From positions 63,048 to 127,047 of the forward strand of contig NMRB01000964.1 in assembly GCA_002633025.1 (NCBI GenBank): a stretch of DNA of 64,000 nt, in the 5' to 3' direction. This DNA is from Notospermus geniculatus (taxonomy: Eukaryota; Nemertea; Pilidiophora; Heteronemertea; Lineidae). A model generated the notes under the pieces. The model did not search any database. It worked only from the letters and a program-made list of their open reading frames with translations, and was not told the DNA's origin. Positions within the stretch are counted from its first letter, which is position 1. Every line of letters begins with the position of its first letter. The translations under genes were made by a program, and so were the position numbers. Positions 34,518-46,176 of the stretch are shown here, in pieces.

Positions 34518-35166
34518 TACGAAAGCCCAGAAGGCTCATTCAATCTTCAGCTTGAGCCAGAACTTCAGCCTTGAACTACCTCCAACTTCAATCTTCAAAT
34601 TTGAACCACCCGACTTCAATAATTGAAGCCAGACAAATTATTCCAGTATGAGTTATATCGGCTTTCATCCCTAAGAAATTGCAACTTCCATGCTCGATTT
34701 GTTTAATATCGTTCAATTCTAACCATTTCCGCAGATTCTTATTTCTTTACTATCAAACAGTGCCTCGAAATGGTCGTAGCAAACGACAGTCGATATGATG
34801 GGCTGCCAGTCTCTTTGAGTTGGACGCACCATTTTGCACAACAACCTTCTTTTCTCGCGATCTCGTAGAAAGGCATGCCCTCCTTCATTTGGGCAACCAT
34901 TCACGCAACATTTTGATGGCAATGAAAATTTCTTCAAAACGAGCATAACAACTTACAGTAATGGCGTTTAATGAAGGAGCGACTGCAACGCCTCTAGTGT
35001 CAGGACTGAGTTGTTCCTCAGCGCCGCCTTTTGTTTTAGTACCTCCGGTTCCTCATTACTTCCACTCACATATTCAAGCTTGAACCTTCCGACTTCAAGT
35101 TTGAACCACGGACTTCATCTTCAAGCTTGAAGACTGAAGATTGAATGAGCCTTCTGGGCTTTCGTA
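34518..35166 (-). mobile_element. THAP-bearing foldback element, copy B
   Basis: Same TIRs (TACGAAAGCCCAGAAGG) as 23278-24016 but about 90 bp shorter. Several TTCAAGCTTGAA sites are lost or mutated. It carries the broken THAP frame. Confidence 0.8.
34719..34946 (-). pseudogene. THAP-type zinc finger, degenerate copy B
   Basis: Equivalent of 23504-23707. The zinc ligands remain, but the initiator ATG of MPSK has become TTG, the invariant Phe-Pro is now Phe-Leu, and the conserved Trp after RRL is Leu. A different upstream Met opens the frame. The loss of family-invariant residues points to relaxed constraint in this copy. Confidence 0.75.
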
Positions 35167-35649
35167 CAAAAGCAGTGTTTACATTCCAAGCATAAACATC
35201 CCTCACAAACAGATAACCACAAACACAGGACATTGACTCAGAATTTCCAAGATGACGATATCGTCGCAATTCCGATACGTGTTGTCCTCTTCATCATAAC
35301 CACACTGAAGGCTGTCCGCTACTTCAACCCTACTTAAGTGGTGGTGAGTGCAAAGTAGACACATATAACCAAAATGCTGATTTCATGCATTTCCTGTTTT
35401 AACTGCTGTGCTTTTCAGAAAGCACATCCTCAAGCATACTTCATTACTTGTTCGAGGAGTTAACCACTTTTATCTGATCAAATTAACGGCTGTTCAGAAT
35501 TTAATGAAAATACTGATTAGTGTTTTGATCAAATGGAGAATGTTTGCTCCCGTCAACATCAAAGTCATAGAAGCCTCTCTCAGCACTTACAAAGAGTGAA
35601 CTTCATCAACGCCAATGAAATTGACAAAGTCGACTTCTTCAGGGCCACG

Positions 35650-36186
35650 TACACCGGTGGACAGAAGTATTAGGACAGTGGCCAATTTCAAGTTTGATGT
35701 AAGTTTCGTTTCTGCCTGTTAAGAATCAGATGAAGATGAAATGTTTTGGCTTGAATAAAGTCTAGAACACATTTTTGATCATGTTTTAACTTTCATTTAA
35801 TCTGCACTTCCAATGTGGATTATTGTTAATTTTAAGTGATTTAAACATGTCTTGTTAAACTGGTCAGACATGTTATGTAACACAAGTGTGCAATCAACCA
35901 TGAGTAATTAAAAGCTTTATTCTTCAGAAAAAATGAAGAAAAAAACCGAAGAAAAACGAGTATTTGCTTGTAAATGCCTTTGACGAACAATGGCGAGAAT
36001 TGCCTTATTGTCATTAACCTCATTGCATAATTGCCACTGATGTAATTCACTGAAATTGTAGCAAGAGAAAGAAGGACCCTTCCCACAATATATGAATACA
36101 AGTTGAGTTTATTACATCCATTACAGGCAGAAACTTACATCAACTTCAAATTAACCACTGTTCAAATATTTTTGTCCACCAGTGTA
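35650..36186. mobile_element. TACACYGGTGGACA MITE, copy B
   Basis: Equivalent of 24498-24937 with about 105 extra bases at 35910-36015. Confidence 0.85.
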
Positions 36187-36952
36187 CATAAATGGGAATG
36201 CACCACACAATTCTGGCCATCTTTTCATCTCTGTAATGACACCAGTAATCATCGCATCACTCAAGGCAAATGAAACGCGTCATCAGTCCAGAATCGTCAT
36301 TCACTGCCATCAAGTATTTCATACGCCACCGGAGCATAGCCCAAGTGCGACCTTATCGAGTCTTCTCTAACACCTAGCAATTTATCACCAGCGAACCTAG
36401 GGGATTTTATGTCCGTTTCTTATTTCATGGCTGGTGATATCGGGCTGTTGAGACGGGGCTATCAGCTTGTAACTCCTCAGATCAATACTGATTACACTAG
36501 ATAGTGCAGCTACCAGATTATACCTCATTCTAAGGAAATCGCCCGACGATTTTGGCCAATGAGGTAGAAGAGAGAAAAGGACGCCATCATAAATTGAATT
36601 TGTGACAAATATGCATACGAGGAATGGCAACTAAACACATTGCCTCGACTCAGCGAGCATGTCGAGAAAGATAACTAAATAACATACTGATGTCTTCAAT
36701 CAGATGTTCGATATGACTAATGTTCGTGTACATGTACGCGCGTCGGTCACCCATCCATGTAGTGATCGCGCTCAACGTTGCTTAGCTTCTAGCTGCGAGG
36801 CCGGCCAGCGCGCCAACCACTAGGCCACAAAGGAAATCCTCCATGGCCGGCGGGCTAAGCCGTGCCATACAGAAGCTGCAAAGGGTTGAATGCAGGAGGC
36901 GTAGGATGGTTGTAGCCACTCGAAACGATGGGGAATGTCATATCTTCTTTGA

Positions 36953-37063
36953 CTGGGCCATATTCATGAAGCCTTCGCACTATTGTGAGACAGTCAGTGA
37001 ACAATAGGGCATGTGCAGCCAAATAATAGACGCGAAGTTGCGAAGGCTTCATGAACATGGCTG
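36953..37063. mobile_element. TGGGCCATATTCATG palindromic MITE, copy B
   Basis: Equivalent of 25704-25814 with few point differences. Confidence 0.85.
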
Positions 37064-37637
37064 CAGGAATCATAGAAACAGCAAGAGATCGTCCACAAAT
37101 CCAGTAAAGGAAGCAGGTTGTGTCATCAAACCATTTTAAGGCCTACTTACGGTTTGAGCTGAGAATTAATCGAGAGATTTCGACAAGAGCATAAATTTGC
37201 TCCATCTATGCAACATGTCTCACCAACAGCCGACGAAATCCCACACTCCATGAGTCATCAGACGGCGACCCAGGCTGGCTCGAAGGAATAACACTACAGC
37301 AGCCACATTGTATACCAATACAGTTCAGACATGTTATGTCACTGATGGCCGCATTTGGAGTAGACATGTCAATTTTACTTCGTGCCGGGAGTGAATTTCA
37401 ACAATTCGTGACAAAGGCCTTTTGTTCGTCGACATTGGTAACATGAATAGAGGACTCGCTATACAGTCAACCAAGGATTGGGCTAAATATTAGGCAGGAG
37501 GGCAGAAATGTAGGCTATTGGGTGAACAGTGAAGAAACACTTCTGGCTCTGCATGGTGGAAAGGCAGTGACAATACAATGCAAAAAGGACCTTACCGAAA
37601 CCTGAGTTGTTACAAGATAGAAAGAATAGCTACGGTT

Positions 37638-38005
37638 ATACCTGTTCAAAATACCCGTGTTTTCCCGACCCGTGTCAAAAACCCGTGTGTACCAAAAGCC
37701 CTGCGAGAGGTTACTCACACTACTATTGTTGTTAAGTAGCCATGCGACAGGTGCGCTGCATGCACTGACTCTTCGGTCATTTCTGTATTGGCACACATTG
37801 TCAAAGGCGCGAAAACGAGGTCACAAGGGCTGCGCCATCTTTAGCCACGCTAAGAACTAACGAAAACACGGGGATTTCGAAAATCACGGCGAGCTTGCCG
37901 TATTTCAAAAACCCGTGTTTTTCAGACACGGGTTTCTTGAAGCACGGCAACTCATAGGTGTGGCCGCAGAAAACCCGGGGATTTTATGAAGTGTAACCAC
38001 GGCTA
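37638..38005. mobile_element. TAGCCGTGG element, copy B, left end lost
   Basis: The right terminus is intact (ends at TA 38004-38005). The left TAGCCGTGGTTACACT is replaced by 'tacctgttc', so only one TIR remains. The adjoining half ACCCATACACG MITE is at 38006-38087. Confidence 0.8.
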
Positions 38006-38534
38006 TTGTTAATCTTTCTTCTACCCATCATGCCTGAAGCACTTGTCCCTATTTTGGACCCCATGTTGTGCAACAATATTGATCGTGTATCTTCAAAGCA
38101 ATACTGCGAAATGCATTTCATTCTAGACACACACATACACACGCACATTACATTCACCACAAGGACGTCGTGTACATAAGCAGGAGTATAAAGTAACACA
38201 CACATCGCGCGACTGATATCCCCTAATACCAATCGCAGACTCATCTCCTGGCTAACTCAATCAGGTTATCGAACGGAAGGTAAATCGAGATTGGATTGAA
38301 ATATGTTGATCTCGTTAACAGATGCAAAGATTTCGTTGGAATATAACGGCAACGTGGTGTACATGTAAGTTGACATTTCCTTTGCTGAGCAACTACGGGT
38401 CTACCTCACCCGCGAGAGGGTTTCTATATGTTGTCCAAATAACCATCAACCATGTAAAAATAAATATAAGTGTTTTTACCAATCACCTTCCGACAGACGG
38501 AGTCATCTCCTTCAGGTGACTCATAAACTCCACC

Positions 38535-39040
38535 CGCAGTTTCAAACCGCTACACACTACGTTACCCGCGCTTAGAAACTGCTATTGTTGACGCAAGCCT
38601 TAAAGTATGACCGACAGACGGCGTTAGGTGTCCGATTCGGGGAATCCCCGTTGGGAATGTGCCAAAATTTGCGGTGCTTCTTGCTGGTAAAACGGACAAA
38701 ATTTGTGGTTCTCGGCCAGCTTACATGAAGTTATTGGATTTTATAGCCTTCAAAATGTCCGAAAAGTGGATGCACACTAACAGGTGCGTGATAACATCGA
38801 TGAAATTTGCAAACGGCGTTAATCTTGTTGACTTTCCAATCGGAAAACGTATGAATATACAGTGTACATTTTGTACACGTATAGCCAATCAGAAAGTGTG
38901 TTACGGCGGCGTCGGTTAAACCTGTGATGATGGCTTGTGATTTGATCCCTCGTCAAGCAGCGCCGTCTATTGATGATCCTTCAGTTTTGGCACCAATCAT
39001 GCCAGTATTTAGTGGGTTTATGCCTATGGCCAACTAAACA
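38535..39040. repeat. Member of the 20262 repeat family, copy B
   Basis: Equivalent of 28083-28600 in the duplication. Confidence 0.75.
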
Positions 39041-39553
39041 CTGGGGGCGAGTGTACATGGCACCCTTCGGGAGATTGATGCTCCGTTGCAGTAGCCTACA
39101 CAAAGGGATTTTCGCATCTTAAAACAGCTACAGGCGTCAACTTCCTAATTCCGAGGACAACAAATGATATGTAATACTAACATGATGTTCTCTGATGCAA
39201 TGTAGGCCGATAACTAAGGTGTGAGATGATAGATTAATCACAGACTTTTTATTTTCTAATTATACCTTCGAAAGCTTCAAGTTCGACGAAGCTTAGGAAA
39301 GTGCCACCTTTCCCTAGGAAGAATATATCAGTGGAAAATGGGAGGAAATTGAAGAGACAGCCAGCTCTTGATGGCTTGCCTAATGATGGTTCTTGCTGTG
39401 CTGGTGTGCACTGCTCTGATCAGCGGAACCACAGCGATAAAAAAGGTGAAAAAATAAGTCAGCAGACATTCATTTATGGTTCGTTAAAGGAAGTGGTCGC
39501 GGGAACGGAGACTTATAGGTCGTCATGTTTTTGGGGTCTAACCTACTGAGCAA

Positions 39554-39920
39554 CACTGTAAAAACTAATAAGCTCGAGAAACCCATGGGAATTGGTTCAT
39601 TCCTTGTCCCCTGACCCATTTGCTAATGGGGTTTTTTAATGGGTAGGCCTACAAGAGAATGGGTTCATGGTACCCAGAATATTTGCTCTTTGGGTATGAA
39701 ATGAATAGGTCGTTAGGTTGCAGTAACCCATAATGACCAGCTTCATAGGTCACTTTGGCCCATCTACGATTGCTACCCGTGGGGTGTTGGCACCCATGAG
39801 CAGCTTTCGGGTCCAACTGACCTATTTCTAGGTTTATGCTACATGTACCAAGTTGGGTCATTTGAACCCATGAGGAAATCCGTATTTGTACCCATGGGAC
39901 CGGACGATTTTTTTACAGTG
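39554..39920. mobile_element. CACTGTAAAAA foldback, long copy B
   Basis: The 367 bp element has termini CACTGTAAAA and TTTTACAGTG. Its interior is built of closely spaced ACCCAT/ATGGGT-type words in both orientations (about eleven). It carries TAGGCCTA at 39644, where copy A has TA. Confidence 0.82.
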
Positions 39921-40646
39921 AATATAGGAGTCGTAAAGTTCAACTGTTCTGACAAGTGTGGCCACTGCTAGGCGTGGTCTGTCTTTCATAAGAGAAAGGC
40001 AAAGGATGGCATTCGTGGCAGAGGAAACAATCGAAGCGCACACCAAAGAATCTCGACTTGTCGGCGACGTTTTCAGCCAAAAATTAAAATAATGTTACAT
40101 GTAGCTCCCGTATGAATCAGTCTGCAATCATCTTTCGCTATAGTCTTGACATCTGTAGGAAATACCATGATGCATATTCTGAGGAAATGCTTCAACGGGT
40201 ACTCAACTCCTCGCATCCCGCATAACAGGTGAAGTCAAACCACTTCTGACACGCACATCATCTATCGCAACTGTCTTTTGTTTGCTGCGCTCTTGACGAC
40301 TACGGCGAAGTACTCTTTTTAAATGGAGGTGTCGTGATGCTGTCGATATGTAGAGCTATGCAAAAGGATATTGACATCACTGTTGCATCTGTCAGAAGAA
40401 GTGCTGACTTCAAGTGGACTTGAGTCGATATCTACAGGGCCTGATTCACAAACCATCCGGCAATAACGGCAATTCTGTGTCAGAAAAAAGTAAGAATAAT
40501 GCGTAACATCGTGAAGAGACAAAGAACATGTCAGCCCGCAGCATTAGTCATATAAGTGGAAGAGAAATATTCATGTGCAGATACTGTGTACAGCATTAGC
40601 AATGAAATTTATTTGTAATCTTTGAAGTATCTGTCGCTCTTTCAAG

Positions 40647-40901
40647 TACAAGGGAGTAAGAAATAAAAGTGGAAAATAAGAAGTGGGAATTTTGGCACTT
40701 TTGTGCGAATTTTTCAATTTCTCAAATTGGGATAGATTTTTTTCCCATTCTTAAAATGACATGGCATTTTGTTTGATTTTTCGGGCGATATTTCTCAAAA
40801 TAGGAACAAATTTCATCGCAATTTGAGAAATTGAAAAATTCGTACAAAAAGGCAACATTTCCCACTTCTTATTTTCCACTTTTATTTCTAACTCCCTTGT
40901 A
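40647..40901. mobile_element. TACAAGGGAGTAAG MITE, copy B
   Basis: Equivalent of 29947-30200, with TA on both sides and slightly better matched TIRs. Confidence 0.88.
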
Positions 40902-41262
40902 CATAGAATCTTTTAAATTTAGAAATGTCACTGCATATTCAGTTCCCAGCTGCCATGATCAAAAGAGTCTTTCCATGTGTCCAATGGTATGTAAAATGTA
41001 AAAATGGTACTCTAATAATCAACGCTGTGTAGACTGTTGTCTTTTTTTACAGGCATTGGGTGCAAAATGCTGACAGCCTTGGATGATTCATTTCCTTGGA
41101 ACTAGATGCTCATTGCCTCTCGTTTTTAGGGCGCTAGCACAGATTTGCCATTTTGTTGATGAAAATCGTACTCGAAAGTGCATTCCGCTAACTGTAAATT
41201 GCAACTTTAAGAGATGCTGCAATACATGCATTATTTACCACGCTGATTATTCCGAAACCAAT

Positions 41263-41384
41263 GGGTCGTATTTTAGAACGTTCCATAACGTTAAGGTCGA
41301 CCTTAAATCTATAATTGTAAAACCATCGAGAACAATAGATTTAAGGTGGATATAAATGTTAAGGAACGTTCTAAAATACGGCCC
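41263..41384. mobile_element. GGGTCGTATTTTAGAAC palindromic MITE, copy B
   Basis: Equivalent of 30585-30703; three more central bases. Confidence 0.88.
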
Positions 41385-41439
41385 TAAATCTTTTATATAC
41401 AATACAAGAGGATTTATTCGAAACATATATCGTGCTTAA

Positions 41440-42607
41440 AGCTGACAGGTCAGATATACTCTCCGACTTGTATGCAAAAATTTTTACGCTCAACTTCGGC
41501 AGACCACGAGGCTGCCGAAGTCGAGCGTTCGGTAATGTTCGTAATGTGCACTAAGCTTCCTACCTTGAAACACCCATTACACCCTGCGCATTCCAACTAC
41601 GTCATCATTCACTCACCTGATAACCGGAAGTGAAGGATCGAGGGCTCTCTGGTGAACCAACACTCGAAAGTTCAAAATGGATGAAGGAAAATTTCCCGGG
41701 AATTAGAGGTAATCACCGTCATAATAATAATAGCATATCGCATCGAATCCAAACACATTGAATAAACAAAACATCCGATTAGTTATCAATGATCGCGGAT
41801 GCTATACAAAAATAAGTAGTCACCACAAAGATTGGTGTTGGCCTATCAAGAGACGTCTGCTTGTGCAGATCGCCATGGCCGTGCATACGAAATGCCAGTA
41901 TACACCTGGGCCTAGCACTGTGTTACCTAACATGGGGAACGTAAGGAGTTCGGTTGCCCAAAAGCCTACAGCAGCTATTATTCAGGCCTATTGTTTAGTC
42001 CATTGTCATTGAATGAATGGCTTGGCAGTGTGGTTTACAGGCCTATCTCCTTTGAATAACAGAACTTCTCATTCCCCTTTCGGTTCTCCATAGTGTCACG
42101 CGATTGCAACTTTGGGCGAGGCCAATCAGTACATAGGCCTATATGCATGAATTCACGGAGAACACATCCAATGAAGAGGCGTTGGAGCGGGCGTGGTTGG
42201 ACCCGCTAATATCAAGACCGGAGCTGATATTTATTTTGAGGACAAATCGCGTATTTGCATGTGTTTTCGAATTGCCATGTTACCTACTACCAGTGGCAGT
42301 CGGAATTGAGTTTTCGTTTGGACTTTCTGCATTTTTGACGCAGATTGCGATTTTTTGGATACGTACACTGTATATTTGGAGCCCACCTCTGTCCATGCAG
42401 AACCCTCGATCCTTCACTTCCGGTTACCAGGCGAGTGAATGATGACGTAGTTGGTATGCGCAGGGTGTAATGGGTGTTTCTAGGTAGGAAGCTTAGTGTA
42501 CATTACGAACATTACCGAACGCTCGACTTCGGCAGCCTCGTGGTCTGCCGAAGTTGAGCGTAAAAATTTTTGCATACAAGTCGGAGAGTATATCTGACCT
42601 GTCAGCT
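41440..42607. mobile_element. 1168 bp TTAA element AGCTGACAGG, copy B only
   Basis: TTAA duplications sit at 41436-41439 and 42608-42611. Copy A has the single TTAA at 30754-30757, so the insertion is exact. TIRs of about 210 bp begin AGCTGACAGGTCAGATATAC and differ at only a handful of positions, which indicates a young copy. Each TIR holds a small hairpin (CTTCGGCAG...CTGCCGAAG). The 740 bp centre has two open frames (about 84 and 99 codons) without a transposase motif. The purine 5' end and TTAA target suggest Kolobok; piggyBac ends normally begin with pyrimidines. Confidence 0.93.
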
Positions 42608-43587
42608 TTAATGGCACCAATAAAAACACTCTTCGTGCAAATGAACTCATTAAGCATGACGTATAACTCAAGAAAAAAAATTAAATACTAAGTATTACAT
42701 GAATTCATTAAAGTTGCTTGAGGAAATTTGACTGAGTAATTAACGACTCAGTTGCACAGTTATCTATGATCATCTACAGTGTAAACTATCTGTTATCGCG
42801 ACAGTCGTAGTGCACAATTAATGCATCTCCATCACCGATACGGCGTTCCAGTAACGGAACTAGTATAAATTTTCTCTTCTTTCAAGCGCCCACACGTGGC
42901 TCATTTTTTCGCCTTGAATTTCACTTTCATCTCCTGAAGTGCCATTAACTTAAAATGGCGTATTTCGTGCTTCCCAATTATCGCATTCGCCTACAGCAAT
43001 TTCAGCCGTTTATATGAATGTTTAATTCTGAATTCCCTAATAGACCCATTACTTATCTTTGATGGACTGAAGAAACAACCCAAAGGTCTCATTTATTTAA
43101 CTTTTCAGAAGTTTCTGCCGTGCATCGAGTAATAACCTCAAACTGTCCCCATTTTTGAGAAACAAACTGCGTTAACGCAATTACACAGGGTCGATAACAT
43201 CTCGACAAATTGTCTCTTGAGCTGAGAGCATAAATATTGATATCATTCAATCCCTAAAGCAAACGTTATCCAACTTGGAGGTAGCCTAAAAACATCTGTT
43301 AGTTGGAGGAACCTTTTTCCTCAAAACATTGCTTCTGTGACGCGATGCCACCAATCACGCCAATCATAATGGAATCGTGGCTACAACTAGCAGGAAGAAC
43401 ATTTCTCGCGTCCAGTGACATCAAATCAGTTCAGCCACGCTATACACGTCAAATCAATTGCTGCGTGAAAGAACCCAGCGTTTCATAGCGTTTGTGCTCC
43501 TGCCGATCCATCATGTAGCATTCCCCCAATATGTTGGCCATAAATTCAGACATTTGCAAAAAAAAAGGTTTCTTTGAATAAGATTAT

Positions 43588-43734
43588 CTTATGTTGTGAA
43601 TATGAAGCAGAAGCTTGCGATGGTTCTAGGAATTCTATACATCTTCCGTGCAATAACTCTTCACAAGCAATCGTTACTCATGTGCAAGACATTTCATTGT
43701 ATACCACTGCATCAGTACACCACTGCACCACTGC
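43588..43734. other. No gene seen
   Basis: Unique flank after copy B, with a short run of 'accactgcat' words near 43705-43735. Confidence 0.4.
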
Positions 43735-43917
43735 ATCGGTGTAACGTTTTTCAGTGTGGCCCGTGTGCCAGTGTGACATTAAAATAGATTGACGGAATAA
43801 GCCGCGACTTGACAATGAGCGACACACATACAAACAGTGAGTCTGTTTCCCAGTATATTCCAACCAATGGGATCAATCGCACAGAAAAATGGCCACACTG
43901 AAAAACGTTACAACTGG
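43735..43917. mobile_element. CGGTGTAACGTTTTTCAGTG MITE, copy 2
   Basis: Uninterrupted relative of 18123-18455, with both termini preserved. Confidence 0.85.
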
Positions 43918-44114
43918 TATGCAAAGGCTAGGAAATGGAAATGCCTTTGCTGGACTTGAATCCTCTCGTATAAGAAATATTTCAAATGCTAGAAGCAACA
44001 CTTCACATCGCTGAACATGCTGAATGGATGGTGCGCTTCTTCAGTCAGGAAATATATAAAATCAAGGTTTGTTCTTGTTTATGCAGGTTGTCTCAACTGC
44101 TACATAATTGTTAA

Positions 44115-44262
44115 GGTAGATTCATTGCGTTTTGCGCTTTGCGCGTGTCCGTTTCCTATGTGAGTGCGTGGTAGAAAAAGTACATTTTTATTGTTGGTAC
44201 CACACATAAACATAGGGAACGGACAAGCGCAAAGCGCAAAACGGAGAAGTATGAATCAGGCT
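44115..44262. mobile_element. TTAA-flanked MITE with GCGTTTTGCGCTTTGCGC arms
   Basis: TTAA lies at 44111-44114 and 44263-44266. The arms pair over about 45 bp: ATTCAT near the end, then GCGTTTTGCGCTTTGCGC and TGTCCGTT. 148 bp, non-coding. Confidence 0.88.
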
Positions 44263-44266
44263 TTAA

Positions 44267-44994
44267 ACTGCGGACTTACAGAACGTTTCTGTTGTGTTTA
44301 TGGTTCAGACCCAAGTAGAGCTCCCTTCAAAAAATGCAACAATAAATAGCTCAACACCTTGGAGTCGTGATTTGATGAGCTGATGCAAATGCCATTAGAC
44401 CTGCCAAATCTCATAAGAGAAAACACAGAACAGCGATGCATTGAATCAACAGCGATAACTTTTTGTCGAATTTATTCTCCATTCGTGATTGATGCAGAGA
44501 CAAGCATGACACCAAGCTCCATCATAGAAAATAGATGGTAAAAAACCGAACTAGCTCAGATAACGTGGTCCCTTAGGAGCCCATCAGCAGTCAGCCTCCA
44601 ATCAACGGGTACCTGCCATGAATAATTTCCAATTCACTGGTGATCGAAGATGGATTTGGCCATCCGAACTCTAGTCTCGTCTGAATGCATTAACAACATT
44701 GTTGGTAACTGCAGCTTATTAGATCCCATGTAAGAGGGGTCCAAACGAGAGATTTCAATACATAAGCCCTATTTATGATATGCAATCCTCGTACGGAATT
44801 TACATGTCTATACGCTCCTAGTATGATGTAGGAATATTATAGCGACATATCATAGGATGATGTTTATAGTTGGACTGTTTCTGGATGAACGTTTGTACCT
44901 TTCGATACACAAGAAGAAAATGGTTCATTTCAAACTCTTCTGTTGCGTGCAGAAACCAGCGTATGATATATGTAGACAAATACATTTCTTCGAC
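44267..44994. other. No gene seen
   Basis: Unique-looking sequence, no exon or repeat recognised. Confidence 0.4.
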
Positions 44995-45290
44995 GAGCCC
45001 TGATAGCCGAGTGACTATCACGTCCGCTTAGCAAGCGGGAGTTCCCGGGTTCGAATCCAGCCTTTGGGAACCTCATATGGGATTAACCATTCCGGCTCTT
45101 GAAATGTCCATCGCATGGAACAGTAAGCCACGGCGCATTGTACCTTGTTGCTTTTCAAGGGCAAGTCAAATACCCCATCCAAGGTGGAATATGAGTAGCT
45201 TGAGATGGCCTCCTTTACACTTACCAGGGCCAATAATGCTTCGGCTTCGCCCCTGACGATGAAAAATACCATACAATACAATACAAATAC
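44995..45290 (+). mobile_element. tRNA-derived SINE, full length
   Basis: The best preserved copy of the family. The head reads as a near-complete tRNA: box A TGATAGCCGAGTGACTATC, a 5 bp anticodon stem (TCCGC/GCGGG) with loop TTAGCAA (anticodon AGC if functional), and box B GGTTCGAATCC. A body of about 200 bases follows, ending 'gaaaaatacc' and an ATACAA-repeat tail. Relatives: 13724-14110 (minus) and 48206-48468 (plus, 5'-truncated). Confidence 0.9.
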
Positions 45291-45843
45291 ATTATTTTAC
45301 CAACCGTCGCAAAAATGTCATATTGCGTCTCCATATATCCTCAGCAAACCACGACAACGTCTTTTTTCAAGCCATCTCGTCGCCGTCCACAACAAAAGCA
45401 ATCGCGATATAACTCACGACGCGATTACCGTTAAGTAGGTAAAACATATTGGAACTGGACGCCCTTCATTTTTTAGCAATCGACTCAAGAGGATTGCCCG
45501 GCTGTGTAACAGCCATTGAAACAGATAGAAAATCGTGACAATGCTACAATATTGAAGCAAAACATAGATGACGAGAGTATAAGAGGAATATAAGAAACGT
45601 GGAATGTATGTTTTCGCAAGGATTACGAATCTATTGTGGTTATTTCCCCGGAGTACAGGGAAATAACGTACATCCCGACCAATCACTGTCATTTCACGAC
45701 CTCTTCACCAATGATCTCCCAAAATAGATTTACCGATTTTTGGCCACATTCGACTCATTGGAATGTTTTGCAGTCACTTCCATTCCAAAAGTTCTCAATC
45801 ATCTCCAAAAAGCTAAAACCTTCACGCTTCAGACCGACAAGTC
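45291..45843. other. No gene seen
   Basis: Unique-looking sequence, no exon or repeat recognised. Confidence 0.4.
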
Positions 45844-45968
45844 CTAGGCCCATATTTATAAAACCTTGCTAGGCTTAGTTGCCTGCTAAAGTGCCTAGAT
45901 TGTATAGGCCAATGTACACACAACTAGCAACCAAATAAGCTAGCAAGGTTTTATAATTATCGGCCCTG
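45844..45968. mobile_element. GGCCCATATTTATAAAACC palindromic MITE
   Basis: Close relative of 19192-19307 (accttgctaggcttagtt arm, ggccaatgtacac centre). Confidence 0.88.
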
Positions 45969-46025
45969 GTATTCAAAAAGTTATCAAATGCTTTTACTTA
46001 AGATTTGCACAGCGAGGACCAATAT
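45965..46025. repeat. Partial GGTATTTATAAAAG MITE
   Basis: One arm related to the next element (tggtattcaaaaagtta, 'taagatttgcacagcga'). The second arm is absent. Confidence 0.65.
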
Positions 46026-46051
46026 AGGCCTAATAGCTATGAATATCAGCC

Positions 46052-46176
46052 AATGGCCGGTATTTATAAAAGTTAGCAAATGATTTTGCTTAAGATTTGC
46101 ACAGCAATGTCCAATGTAAATGTACTACAAACTTGAAGTAAAAGCATTTGCTAGCTTTTATAAATACCAGCCATTG
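46052..46176. mobile_element. ATGGCCGGTATTTATAAAAG palindromic MITE
   Basis: The ends ATGGCCGGTATTTATAAAAG and CTTTTATAAATACCAGCCAT pair; the centre has taagatttgcacagc. A relative with TACATGTA gained near its right end is nested at 58378-58520. Confidence 0.88.

Larger units (their letters stand above)
34416..43587. repeat. Large duplication, copy B (9.2 kb)
   Basis: Direct repeat of 23176-31730. It is longer mainly because of a 1168 bp TTAA element (41440-42607), a longer CACTG foldback and about 105 bases at 35910-36015. It lacks the 781 bp TTAA element of copy A. Point differences are scattered and modest. Confidence 0.93.

Noticed and set aside
42143-42442. 99-codon frame inside the 1168 bp TTAA element as a transposase
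   Set aside because: Hydrophobic, no catalytic or DNA-binding motif, and too short for a transposase.
23176-43587. CRISPR-like or phage-like organisation in the duplicated block
   Set aside because: No evenly spaced identical repeats with unique spacers and no dense gene array; the sequence is eukaryotic.
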